A stretch of DNA of 41,176 bases from Myxococcales bacterium (GTDB taxonomy: Bacteria; Myxococcota_A; Polyangia; Polyangiales; Ga0077539). The translations under genes and the position numbers were made by a program. Location: contig JAEUKH010000051.1 in NCBI GenBank assembly GCA_016792845.1, forward strand, positions 1 through 41,176, written 5' to 3'. Shown here piece after piece: positions 32,036 through 39,112 of the stretch. The notes below the pieces were generated by a model that made no database searches, was not told the origin of the DNA, and saw only the letters and a program-made list of their open reading frames with translations. Within the stretch, counting starts at the first letter, position 1. Each line of letters begins with the position of its first letter.

Positions 32036-32806
32036 ATGGCGAAGGCAACGAAGGGCGCGAAGCAGCGGGGGCCGAAGACGGCGGCGGCCAAGACGGCGGC
32101 GGCCAAGACGGCCAAGACTGTGCCGAGGGTGAAGGCCGCCGAGCCGCTGGGGCGCGCGATGCAGCGGGTGATCGAGGGCGAGGCGGGCAGCGACGAGGTG
32201 GGCGTTCGGCTGGTGCTCCCCGGGTGGGATGCCACCCTGGTGTGGCACAGCGACGGCGAGGTGCTCATCGCGGGGCCCGAGCTCGAACGCTTGATGGGGG
32301 CTCCGGGCGCCATCGCGAAGATCGCCCGCGCCGAGCGCTGGTCGGCCACGGCCTCGCTCGACGGGGTCTCGCACCTGAACGAGCAGGCGTGCGCCGAGGT
32401 GCTGGCCTTCACCGGCGGGCGCACGGCCCTCTACGGCACCCGCGCCATGGCGTCGATCTTCGCCCTCGCCCGGGGGCAGGTTCAGCGGTTGCGAGGGGGG
32501 CTCCGAGGGGGCGCCGCGGGGCACGGGGCCCGGGGCGAGTCGCGCGCAGAGGGGCAGGGGCGTCACGTCGCGTCGCTCGACCAGGTGCGGGCCGCGCTGA
32601 GCAGCAAGGCCCAATGGAGCCCCGACGGCGTGGCCGTGAACCGCGCCGCCCGCGACCTAGAGACCCTCGGGGCGATGCTCAAGACCCTCGACGACACCGG
32701 GTGGAATCGCGCCGAAGCGGCCCGACGCATGGGCATCCCGCGTCGAACCTTCTACCGCCGTATGAAGACCTACGGGCTCGACGAGGGCAGCCTCAGCTCA
32801 GACTGA
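32036..32806 (+). CDS. Orphan Fis-type helix-turn-helix protein with histone-like tail
   Basis: A 256-residue protein starting at ATG 32036. An alternative frame opens at 31841 but reads as non-coding. Residues 1-35 are Lys/Ala-rich with AAAKTAAAKTAKT repeats, like histone H1 tails. Residues 40-150 form an unrecognised domain. Residues 211-248 (LGAMLKTLDDTGWNRAEAARRMGIPRRTFYRRMKTYGL) are a clear Fis/NtrC-type HTH, without the sigma-54 AAA domain. It is probably a DNA-binding regulator or chromatin-like protein, dimerising on palindromes. The upstream TGCCA array makes it a candidate reader of the TGCCA-N3-TGGCA family. Confidence 0.82.
   Translation: MAKATKGAKQRGPKTAAAKTAAAKTAKTVPRVKAAEPLGRAMQRVIEGEAGSDEVGVRLVLPGWDATLVWHSDGEVLIAGPELERLMGAPGAIAKIARAERWSATASLDGVSHLNEQACAEVLAFTGGRTALYGTRAMASIFALARGQVQRLRGGLRGGAAGHGARGESRAEGQGRHVASLDQVRAALSSKAQWSPDGVAVNRAARDLETLGAMLKTLDDTGWNRAEAARRMGIPRRTFYRRMKTYGLDEGSLSSD
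32230..32247. repeat. TGCCA-N8-TGGCA variant
   Basis: TGCCACCCTGGTGTGGCA inside the Fis-HTH gene: same half-sites with an 8-base spacer. Confidence 0.35.
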
Positions 32807-32864
32807 CCCATGTGCCGTTTGGGCCATGGTTGACCCATGTGCCATCTCGGCCAGTATGGCCCAT
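32807..32864. repeat. Convergent gap with TGACCCATGTGCC repeat
   Basis: TGACCCATGTGCC occurs at the Fis-HTH stop and again about 25 bases on, followed by GGCCA-GTA-TGGCC, an N3 palindrome related to the TGCCA family. There is no gene. Confidence 0.4.
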
Positions 32865-33755
32865 TCAGTGCGCGTGCGCTCGGGTGGCGCCGGGGGCGGC
32901 CTGCGCAGGCGCGGGCGCCGCAGCGGTCGGGGTCGTAGCGGTTAGGGTCGCGGCGGTTGGAGGGGCGGCGGTTGGGGTCGCGGCGCTGGGTGCTTCGGGG
33001 CCCGGCTCGGCGCGGTAGATCTGGCCTCGAATGTCACCGAAGTAGGTCTGGGTGACGGTGTGGAGGTTGAAGTAGAGCTCGCCCTCTGCGGCGATCTGGG
33101 CCATTCCGGCGACGGTCGAGACGCGGGTGAGGGGCCCGCCGAGCGAGGGGCTCGGCACGACACACCCCGCGGTGAAGGCCCCGAGCAGGCCGTGCCCGGC
33201 GGCGGTGGTGGCGGTGAGGTGGGCGTTGGTGATCTCGACCGAGAGCACGCCGTCGGCGAGGTCTTCTTGCAGGTTCGTGGCGAGGGCAAAATCGAGCAAG
33301 ATGGGCCCGAGGATGCCCGGACGACCGCAGTGGATGTGAAACATGTTCACCGACCCGGGGTCGATGCCTTCGACGCGCACATCGACGTAGGCGCGGCTCA
33401 TGTCGCGGGTGAAGCGAATGCGCCCGTGGGCCCGGTGCCCCGCGGCCTCGCGCGCGTCGCGGCTGAGCGAGGCGCCCTGCGAGCGAAACTGAGAGGGCAC
33501 CAGGCGCGGGGTGTTCTCTTCCTCGTCGGGCTCCTGGTGGGGGCTCAGAAAGGCCTCGTACTCCTGGCCGACAGCGCGCCCGAGGGCCGGGTTGAGGGCC
33601 TCCGGGGCGAGGGGCGGCGCGGTGCGCGGCGTGCGGGCGAGGGGCGCGCCGTGCTGCATGTGCATCGCGTGGTCGCCCTCGCGGGCGGTCTGCTGGGTGG
33701 CGCTGCACCCGAGCGCGAAGGTGAGCCAAAGGGGGCGAAAATACCGGGTGTTCAT
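32865..33755 (-). CDS. Secreted CHRD-domain lipoprotein
   Basis: A 296-residue protein with lipobox ALGC near residue 17. Residues 105-250 form a CHRD (chordin-type) domain: GRIRFTRDMSRAYVDVRVEGI, VNMFHIHCGRPGILGPILLDFA, then GELYFNLHTVTQTYFGDIRGQIY. CHRD proteins are secreted beta-sandwiches of poorly known role. The last 45 residues are an Ala/Pro/Thr tandem low-complexity tail encoded by GTCG/GCGG-type imperfect DNA repeats (about 32910-32995). It starts at ATG 33755. A 29-codon ORF (33841-33752) ends on this start with an ATGA overlap, which could be a leader peptide or chance. Confidence 0.85.
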   Translation of the reverse strand: MNTRYFRPLWLTFALGCSATQQTAREGDHAMHMQHGAPLARTPRTAPPLAPEALNPALGRAVGQEYEAFLSPHQEPDEEENTPRLVPSQFRSQGASLSRDAREAAGHRAHGRIRFTRDMSRAYVDVRVEGIDPGSVNMFHIHCGRPGILGPILLDFALATNLQEDLADGVLSVEITNAHLTATTAAGHGLLGAFTAGCVVPSPSLGGPLTRVSTVAGMAQIAAEGELYFNLHTVTQTYFGDIRGQIYRAEPGPEAPSAATPTAAPPTAATLTATTPTAAAPAPAQAAPGATRAHAH

Positions 33756-34639
33756 GGCGGGGTCTCGTCGCTGGCCTCAGGGGTGCGGCGCAGAACGACC
33801 TGCGTCACGCAGAGCCCCTCGATGGCCCGCAGAGAATCCATAAAATGAAGCTTCGCGCGATGAAAGAAATTGCGCATCTTCATTCACAGTAGCCGAAATC
33901 GAGCGGTCGGTCTGCGAAAGCCTGGCAGCGGCCCGGGCAGGGGCCGTCGCGGGCGACGGGGTTGCAGACGCGAACGCAGCGGCCGGCCTGCAGTTCGAGA
34001 TGGAGGCAGGTGTAGAAGAGAGCGGGCGATCGGCTGAGTTGCTGCGCGCGGTTCTGTTCGGGGGCGAAGACAACCCGACGCCATCGCGAACGTCGCAGGA
34101 CCAACGCCGAAGGCGCTCGGCCGTAGTGCCAAATGAGTGCCCAATGGCACACCATCGCCGGTCGGGCACTGTGGCACATGAGCCGAAATAGGCCGACGAA
34201 GCGCCAACACGGCACAATTGACGAATCAGCCGACGCCGTCGTTGGCAGCGCCGCGATGGGCCCGCCTCCCCCGCCGTCGCGGGCGTCATCGGGTGAACGA
34301 GGGGGCCTCGACCGAGCCCTACGACGCCGCGCGCCGCGTCGGCCACGGGGGCGCCCGCGACTCCGATGCCTCGGCGCCGCAGGTCAGGCTTCGCTTCGGC
34401 GAACACACGGCGCGGCTCGCAGACAGAGGCGCCGCCCATCGAACATCGCGCGGGTGTGGGCTCGACCCGCGGCGGGGCGCAGGGCCATCACCGCGTCGTG
34501 CGCCACGGGGTGGGAGCAGGGTGCGGGCTCGACACCCGTGGCCGCTGCGAAGGTTCTGCCTCAGCGAGCGGCGTCCAAAGTGTCGTGATTTCGGGCCATT
34601 CCGTAGACAGGGTGATGTGCCCTCGGGTAGTGTCTTTGG
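33756..34639. other. Long gap with a gene remnant and TGCCA variants
   Basis: No intact gene is recognised over about 880 bases. On the minus strand, 33880-34020 encodes a Cys-patterned tail (CLHLELQAGRCVRVC, then GPCPGRCQAF and FGYC) like the end of a secreted Cys-rich protein. The frame before it looks non-coding, so I read it as a remnant. TGCCA-N13-TGGCA lies at 34127-34149, with GGGCACTGTGGCAC soon after. The right part should hold the promoter of the RCC1-repeat gene. Confidence 0.5.
33880..34020 (-). pseudogene. Remnant of a Cys-rich secreted protein
   Basis: About 46 residues before a TGA stop keep regularly spaced Cys (C-x9-C-x3-C-x9-C-x3-C and a final C) and coding-like third positions. 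Upstream in frame, up to 34215, the translation loses this character and no signal peptide is seen. It could instead be a small intact gene of 111 residues, but I think that is less likely. Confidence 0.35.
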
Positions 34640-36235
34640 GTGGCTTCTGCGGGTGTCGAGGCTGGTTGGCTGAGGCGGTGTCGCGCGCTGCTGTTGGGCG
34701 TCGCGGTGCTGGGGCTCGGGTGTTCGCAGGGCGGCGTCGAGGCCGACGCGGCGCCGTCGTGTGAGGGGCGCGGGCGCAGCCAGTGTGTGGCCGCGGTCTC
34801 GCTCGGGCAGCGCTTCGGGTGCGCGCTCCTCTACGACCAGACGGTGTGGTGCTGGGGGCGCAACGACGAGAGTCAGCTCGGGTACGAGAGCGCAGACCTC
34901 TGCCCAGAGCGGCTGTCAGGGGGCCAGAGCCGCGCCGTCGCGTGCCACAGCTACCCGTTGCAGGTTCAGGGCCTGGGCGCGGTGACGGCGCTGAGCGCGG
35001 GCGGTGCGCACAGCTGTGCCATTGTGGCATCGGGCGCCCTTCGGTGTTGGGGCGCCAACACGCGGGGGCAGTTGGGGCGCGGGTCGGCGTTGCCGAGCCG
35101 GGTTCCGGTTGATGTGGTGGGGCTCGGGGCGGTGCGCTCGGTGGCGGCAGGGCTGAGCCACACCTGTGCCGTGACGGGCGACGGCAGCGTGTACTGCTGG
35201 GGCTCGAACGAGCGGCGTCAGTTGGGCGTCGAGACGGCGCCGCAGATGTGCGAGGTGGGGTCGAGCCAGGTGCCGTGCGCGAGGGTTCCGGTTCGGGTCG
35301 AGGCGGTGAGCGACGCGGTCGAGGTTGTGGCGGGTGATGCCCACGCCTGCGCGCGCACCTCGACCGGGCGGGTGTACTGCTGGGGCACCAACGTCGATGG
35401 CCAGCTCGGGGCGGGCACGGCGGGGGCGGCTCCGCTTGCGATGCCGCAGGTGGTGCTCTTGGGTGAGACGCGGCTCCGCGGGGTGACCGGGCTCTCTGCG
35501 GGCGCGAACCACACCTGCGCCACCCGCGACGACGGCGCCGTGCTGTGTTGGGGGCGTCACGACCGCGGGCAGCTCGGCGTGGCGGTGCCCTCGATGTCGT
35601 CGCCCTGCGCCAACGCGTGTGTGCGCACGGCGGTGCCCATCGCGGGCTACGAGGGCGCCGGGCAGGCCGACAAAGACAGCGGCTTTGAAGACTTCGACGC
35701 GAGCCTCGACGACGCGGGGGCGGCGCCTCGCGACGGCGCTCTCGACGCGGGGGGCGACGCCCCGAGCGACGCAGGCGCCCGTGACAGCGGGGCCCGAGAC
35801 GCGCAAGGCGACCGCACGGGTGACGGCCCCGACGCCGAAGATGCCACTATGGCACACGATGCCACTGTGGCACACGATGCCATTGTGTTGCCAGACGTGG
35901 GGCCGCCGAGCCCCGTCTCGGTGGCGGCGGGGGGGCTCTTCAGCTGCCTCTCGCTCAGCGATGGCACGGTGCGCTGTTGGGGCAGCAACCGCGCCTACGA
36001 GCTCGGCAACGGGCTGATGAACGAGGGCGGCCCGGGGCTCACCACGGTGATCGCGTCGCCGGGGTCGGCGGCGACCAACCCGCTCCAAGGGGTGACCCGG
36101 GTGAGCGCGGGCCTGGCGACGAGCTGCGCCGTGCTCAGCGATCGGAGCGTGCGGTGTTGGGGCTCGAACGAGCTCGGCGCCCTCGGGGTCGGCAACATGT
36201 CAGAGCAGAACGGCCCTGTGGCGATGACCTGGTGA
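34640..36235 (+). CDS. RCC1-repeat outer-membrane lipoprotein
   Basis: A 531-residue protein (GTG start at 34640) with lipobox GLGC near residue 28. It is built of RCC1-type blades with the recurring pattern H(T/S)CA...DG.V.CWG.N..GQLG: CALLYDQTVWCWGRND, HSCAIVASGALRCWGAN, HTCAVTGDGSVYCWGSN, HACARTSTGRVYCWGTN, HTCATRDDGAVLCWGRH, FSCLSLSDGTVRCWGSN and TSCAVLSDRSVRCWGSN. Seven blades fit a full propeller. Between blades five and six is an Asp/Ala-rich linker of about 85 residues, whose end is encoded by an 18-base tandem repeat carrying TGCCA palindromes. Such myxobacterial proteins are surface scaffolds of unknown ligand. Confidence 0.88.
   Translation: MASAGVEAGWLRRCRALLLGVAVLGLGCSQGGVEADAAPSCEGRGRSQCVAAVSLGQRFGCALLYDQTVWCWGRNDESQLGYESADLCPERLSGGQSRAVACHSYPLQVQGLGAVTALSAGGAHSCAIVASGALRCWGANTRGQLGRGSALPSRVPVDVVGLGAVRSVAAGLSHTCAVTGDGSVYCWGSNERRQLGVETAPQMCEVGSSQVPCARVPVRVEAVSDAVEVVAGDAHACARTSTGRVYCWGTNVDGQLGAGTAGAAPLAMPQVVLLGETRLRGVTGLSAGANHTCATRDDGAVLCWGRHDRGQLGVAVPSMSSPCANACVRTAVPIAGYEGAGQADKDSGFEDFDASLDDAGAAPRDGALDAGGDAPSDAGARDSGARDAQGDRTGDGPDAEDATMAHDATVAHDAIVLPDVGPPSPVSVAAGGLFSCLSLSDGTVRCWGSNRAYELGNGLMNEGGPGLTTVIASPGSAATNPLQGVTRVSAGLATSCAVLSDRSVRCWGSNELGALGVGNMSEQNGPVAMTW
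35017..35029. repeat. TGCCA-N3-TGGCA palindrome, site 6
   Basis: TGCCATTGTGGCA in the RCC1-repeat gene (encodes AIVA). Confidence 0.7.
35842..35892 (+). repeat. 18-base tandem repeat with palindrome sites 7 and 8
   Basis: TGCCACTATGGCA (35842-35854) and TGCCACTGTGGCA (35860-35872) are exactly 18 bases apart, and a third, degenerate unit starts at 35878 (TGCCATTGTGTTGCC). The repeat encodes DATMAH-DATVAH-DAIVLP in the Asp-rich linker. Confidence 0.8.
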
Positions 36236-36256
36236 GTGCGTCGGTGAGGTGAGTCC

Positions 36257-37879
36257 ATGCGCAGTCGGAGGCAAACAGCGTCGCGTCGAGGGGCCGCCCG
36301 GTGGGCCCTCGCGGTGATGGTGACGAGCGGCGGCGGCTGTTACTTGAGCGGCGGCACCGAAGACTTTGTCGACGCCGACCTGCGACCCGATGCGGGCGAT
36401 CGACGCGACCCCGGCGGGTGTGTGGCGGGCCTCGCCTCGGCGCAGTTTCGCGGTCAACAGACTCCGCCCGAGCGCATGGCCCCGGGGAGCCGCGCCGACG
36501 TTCAGGTGAGCTTCGACAACTGCTCGGGGGCGGTCTGGCGCGCGGGCGAGGTGGCGCTCGTGCCGGTGAACGACGGCGCCAACGTGTGGGGTGTGCCGAG
36601 TGTGCCGCTGAGTGCCGATGTGGCACCCGGTGCCAGAGTGACCCTGCCCTTCACGGTTCAGGCTCCGACAGAGGGCGGGCGCTATGTGTTTCAGTGGCGC
36701 ATGGCCCGAGGGGCTTCAGAGAGCTATCAAGAGCCGAGCGCGCGGGCCGAGATCGGGGTCGAAGAGACCGTCGATTGTACGCAGCCTGGGCCGGTGGTGC
36801 GGCTCCGGGCGCAGGTGGCGCCTCCGACGGCGGCGGGCTTCAACGAGCGGGTGCGCGGTTCGGTGACCTTGGCCAACTGCGGCGCAGAGACCTGGCGCAG
36901 CGCCGACGGTGTCGCGCTGGTGTTCGCCGCGGGAGACGCCGCTTCGCCCTGGCAGACCCGCGAGGTGATGTTGCCGCGCGATGTGCCATTTGGTGCCGAA
37001 GTGACACTCCCGATCGAGGGCGTGGCGCCGTCGGCGCCGGGGCGGTACCCCTGGGCTTGGGCCCTCGCGCGGCGGGGTGAGCGCCTCGGCGCGCCCAGCC
37101 AAGAGCGCTTTGTGACGGTGCTCGAGCGGGCCTTCTGTGAGGGCGGCACGAGCCCCTCGCGCTTTGTCTCGCAGCGGGCGCCGACGGTGCTCGACCCCGG
37201 CGAGGGCGCCAACGTCGACATCGCCTTCGCCAACTGCGGCCGCGAGGTGTGGGACGCGAGCTACCGCATCAACGCCGCGCCCCCCGCGAGCGACGGGCGA
37301 TGGGGCGCGGGCAACCTTGGCTTCGGCCTCGACGTGGCCCCGGGCTTTCAGCGCACGGTGGGCTTTCGCATCACCGCCCCGCGCGACGCCGGGAGCTACC
37401 CTTACCGCTGGGTGGTGACCCGCGGCGGCGGCGCCGATGTGCCCGAGCCCTCGCCCGAGCGAAGCATCACCGTGCGGGTGATCGACACCGCGGGGCCGTG
37501 CCAGGCGCGCCCGGTCGAGGGCAACGTGACGAGCCCCTACGGCTACAGGGTGCACCCGATCACGGGCGTGTGGCGCCTCCACACGGGGATCGATTTCGGC
37601 GCGCCGACGGGGCGTCCGATTCGTGCGTGTCGCGGCGGCACGGTGGTGCGCGCGAGCTGGTACGGCGGGTACGGCAACGCGGTGATTGTTGACCACGGCG
37701 GGGGGATGCAGACCCTGTACGCCCACCAGAGTCGCATCGGCGTCGGGGTCGGCCAACGCGTCAACGCCGGTGACGTGGTCGGCTATGTCGGGAGCACGGG
37801 GAACAGCACCGGTCCGCACCTGCATTTTGAGGTGTACATCTGGGGTCGCACGGTCGACCCGGCCCGCGGGTATTTGTAG
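36257..37879 (+). CDS. Secreted M23 peptidase with three NBR1-type Ig domains
   Basis: A 540-residue lipoprotein-like enzyme starting at ATG 36257 behind GAGGTGAG. A lipobox-like GGGC is near residue 28. Three Ig-like repeats share the NBR1-type Trp pattern: FDNCSGAVW, LANCGAETW and FANCGREVW, at about 55-170, 175-290 and 295-415. The C-terminal peptidase has H442-x3-D446 (LHTGIDFG), YAHQ (His490) and HLHFE (His521, His523), a complete zinc site of lysostaphin/LytM type. It should cleave peptidoglycan cross-bridges, in growth or in attacking other cells. It follows the RCC1 gene by 21 bases and is probably cotranscribed. A near-match TGCCG-N3-TGGCA is at 36613-36625. Confidence 0.93.
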   Translation: MRSRRQTASRRGAARWALAVMVTSGGGCYLSGGTEDFVDADLRPDAGDRRDPGGCVAGLASAQFRGQQTPPERMAPGSRADVQVSFDNCSGAVWRAGEVALVPVNDGANVWGVPSVPLSADVAPGARVTLPFTVQAPTEGGRYVFQWRMARGASESYQEPSARAEIGVEETVDCTQPGPVVRLRAQVAPPTAAGFNERVRGSVTLANCGAETWRSADGVALVFAAGDAASPWQTREVMLPRDVPFGAEVTLPIEGVAPSAPGRYPWAWALARRGERLGAPSQERFVTVLERAFCEGGTSPSRFVSQRAPTVLDPGEGANVDIAFANCGREVWDASYRINAAPPASDGRWGAGNLGFGLDVAPGFQRTVGFRITAPRDAGSYPYRWVVTRGGGADVPEPSPERSITVRVIDTAGPCQARPVEGNVTSPYGYRVHPITGVWRLHTGIDFGAPTGRPIRACRGGTVVRASWYGGYGNAVIVDHGGGMQTLYAHQSRIGVGVGQRVNAGDVVGYVGSTGNSTGPHLHFEVYIWGRTVDPARGYL

Positions 37880-38023
37880 TCGACTGTCGGGTTCAGAGGT
37901 GCTTGGCGGGCTGTGCTCCGCGACCGACGTGGGCCCCGAAGACTTCAGCGACGCAGGGCGGACGAAGCACAGGCACGCGCTCACGCGGTGGTGCGCGAGG
38001 CGCCGTCGGAGTGTGAAGCACCC

Positions 38024-38068
38024 CAGAAAGAGAAACGGCCCGTCGGAGGGTCACTCGCAACAGGCCGT
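38024..38068 (-). terminator. Rho-independent-type terminator of the tRNA-Gly
   Basis: Read on the minus strand, ACGGCCTG pairs with CGGGCCGT (8 pairs, one G-T) around an 18-base loop and is followed by TTTCTCTTTCT. It lies directly 3' of the tRNA-Gly fragment, as a native tRNA trailer would. Confidence 0.6.
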
Positions 38069-38085
38069 AACGCTTACACTTTCTC

Positions 38086-38129
38086 GGAGCGGGCGACCGG
38101 GTTCGAACCGGCGACGTTCAGCTTGGGAA
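38086..38129 (-). other. 3' fragment of tRNA-Gly(CCC): attachment-site remnant
   Basis: On the minus strand, an anticodon loop TTCCCAA, anticodon 3' stem GCTGA, variable ACGTC, T-arm GCCGG-TTCGAAC-CCGGT, acceptor CGCCCGC, T and CC appear in order. This matches the 3' half of bacterial tRNA-Gly(CCC). The sequence 5' of the loop cannot complete the anticodon stem and has no D-arm or acceptor 5' strand. A break at the anticodon loop is typical of tyrosine-recombinase attachment sites. With the 3' end pointing left, host DNA lies to the left and the element to the right. The intact tRNA should be at the element's other end. Confidence 0.78.
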
Positions 38130-38142
38130 AACAACACGCACC

Positions 38143-38220
38143 CGTTACGGGTCGTTACGAGAGCTCGGTTCGCGGCAGTTTTTGATGGCTGGGCGTTACC
38201 TGAGAGTCCCCCTCGTTACG
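38143..38220 (+). repeat. CGTTAC direct repeats next to the att fragment
   Basis: CGTTAC starts at 38143, 38153, 38194 and 38214, and an inverted copy (GTAACG) lies at 38067-38072 on the other side of the tRNA fragment. Clustered short repeats beside a core site are typical of integrase arm or excisionase sites. Confidence 0.5.
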
Positions 38221-38322
38221 ACCGCTGTGTGGGAGAGTGTGTGGGGCAAGTCCCGGTCCCGTTTCTGATCGTTTTGCGCCAGTTCCGTGACCTCTACAGC
38301 CTCGCTCGTCCATCCTCACTCC

Positions 38323-39108
38323 ATGTCCTCTTCGGACGACCTCTTCGCCCATCCTGCTCGCAATCGTGGAGCGTGCGCAGTGCCTCCGCTCGCAGCGGTG
38401 CTGCGTGCACCTGATCCACCAGCGCCCTCGCCACCGCCTCCCGTCGAGAAGCCGTCGCGCAAGAAGTCGAAGCCCGAGTGGTTCAGCGTCGGCCCCTTCA
38501 CCGACGGCGAGCTCGCCGCCACGCTCCACCCCGATCACCTCGTCGCGTTCACCGACGGCTCGGGCACCTACCAGACCTCAGAGGCCGGCTCGGGTGTCGT
38601 CATCCTCGCGGCCGGCATCGTGGTCGCGGAGGCGTCGGCACCGATCGGCCTCGGCTCCAACAACCGCGCCGAGCTGTGGGCCATTGGCCGCGCGGTGACG
38701 CTCGCGGGCAAGGTGCGGCCACGGGTGCCCGTAACGGTGTGGTCGGATTCGGAGTGGGCGCTCGGCGCGTCGAACGCATCGCTTGGGTGGAAGATTCGCG
38801 ACGAGGCGCTTTGGACGCTCTCGCAGCAGGTGCAGCGCGCCATCGCGAACCACGGCCAGGTGACGCTCTGCCACTGCCCGGGGCACCAAAAGCTCGTCGA
38901 CGGGCAGACCGACGCCGAGGCGCTTCTCGTGCGCGGGAACAGCCGCGCGGACGAACTCGCGGGAGCGGCTCGGAAGTTGGGGATTGCAAGAGCGATGCGT
39001 CGTGCGGCAGCCGCCGTGGAGGCTGCGGCGAAGGAGACGGAGAGGAAAGAGGGCGCGCTCCCGTTGGTGGCGATGGGCACTCCACCAGCGCAGAAGAGCC
39101 GTCCTTGA
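38323..39108 (+). CDS. RNase HI-family protein with Pro-rich N-terminal extension
   Basis: A 261-residue protein starting at ATG 38323 (GTG at 38287 is an alternative). Residues 25-50 are Pro/Lys-rich. The RNase H domain covers 72-220 with all four acidic residues: LVAFTDGS (Asp78), SNNRAELWAI (Glu117), VWSDSEWAL (Asp142) and GNSRADELAG (Asp210), plus CPGHQ. RNase HI degrades RNA in RNA-DNA hybrids. A C-terminal Ala/Lys-rich tail follows. It is the first gene of the element and lies convergent with the tRNA, five bases away. Codon use is less GC3-biased than on the chromosome side. Confidence 0.9.
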   Translation: MSSSDDLFAHPARNRGACAVPPLAAVLRAPDPPAPSPPPPVEKPSRKKSKPEWFSVGPFTDGELAATLHPDHLVAFTDGSGTYQTSEAGSGVVILAAGIVVAEASAPIGLGSNNRAELWAIGRAVTLAGKVRPRVPVTVWSDSEWALGASNASLGWKIRDEALWTLSQQVQRAIANHGQVTLCHCPGHQKLVDGQTDAEALLVRGNSRADELAGAARKLGIARAMRRAAAAVEAAAKETERKEGALPLVAMGTPPAQKSRP

Positions 39109-39112
39109 GTCG

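Larger units (their letters stand above)
37880..38322. other. Junction region between chromosome and integrated element
   Basis: It holds, from left to right, about 140 bases without recognised features, a tRNA terminator, the 3' part of a tRNA-Gly, then four direct CGTTAC repeats (38143, 38153, 38194, 38214) and the leader of the RNase H gene. No protein gene is recognised. Confidence 0.55.

Noticed and set aside
31399..32424. N-terminal extension of the metallophosphoesterase to a 740-residue frame
   Set aside because: The extension runs through the opposite-strand Fis-HTH gene and a regulatory array, and the family normally begins with the membrane segments at 31398. A small decayed membrane gene near 31500-31840 remains possible.
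33752..33841. 29-codon ORF overlapping the CHRD start by ATGA
   Set aside because: No ribosome site and no recognisable peptide; a chance overlap is as likely as a leader peptide, so it is mentioned only under the CHRD gene.
35842..35892. TGGCAC-N-TGC as sigma-54 promoters
   Set aside because: The -24/-12 spacing and TTGC element are not met, and the sites lie in the middle of coding sequence as symmetric palindromes.
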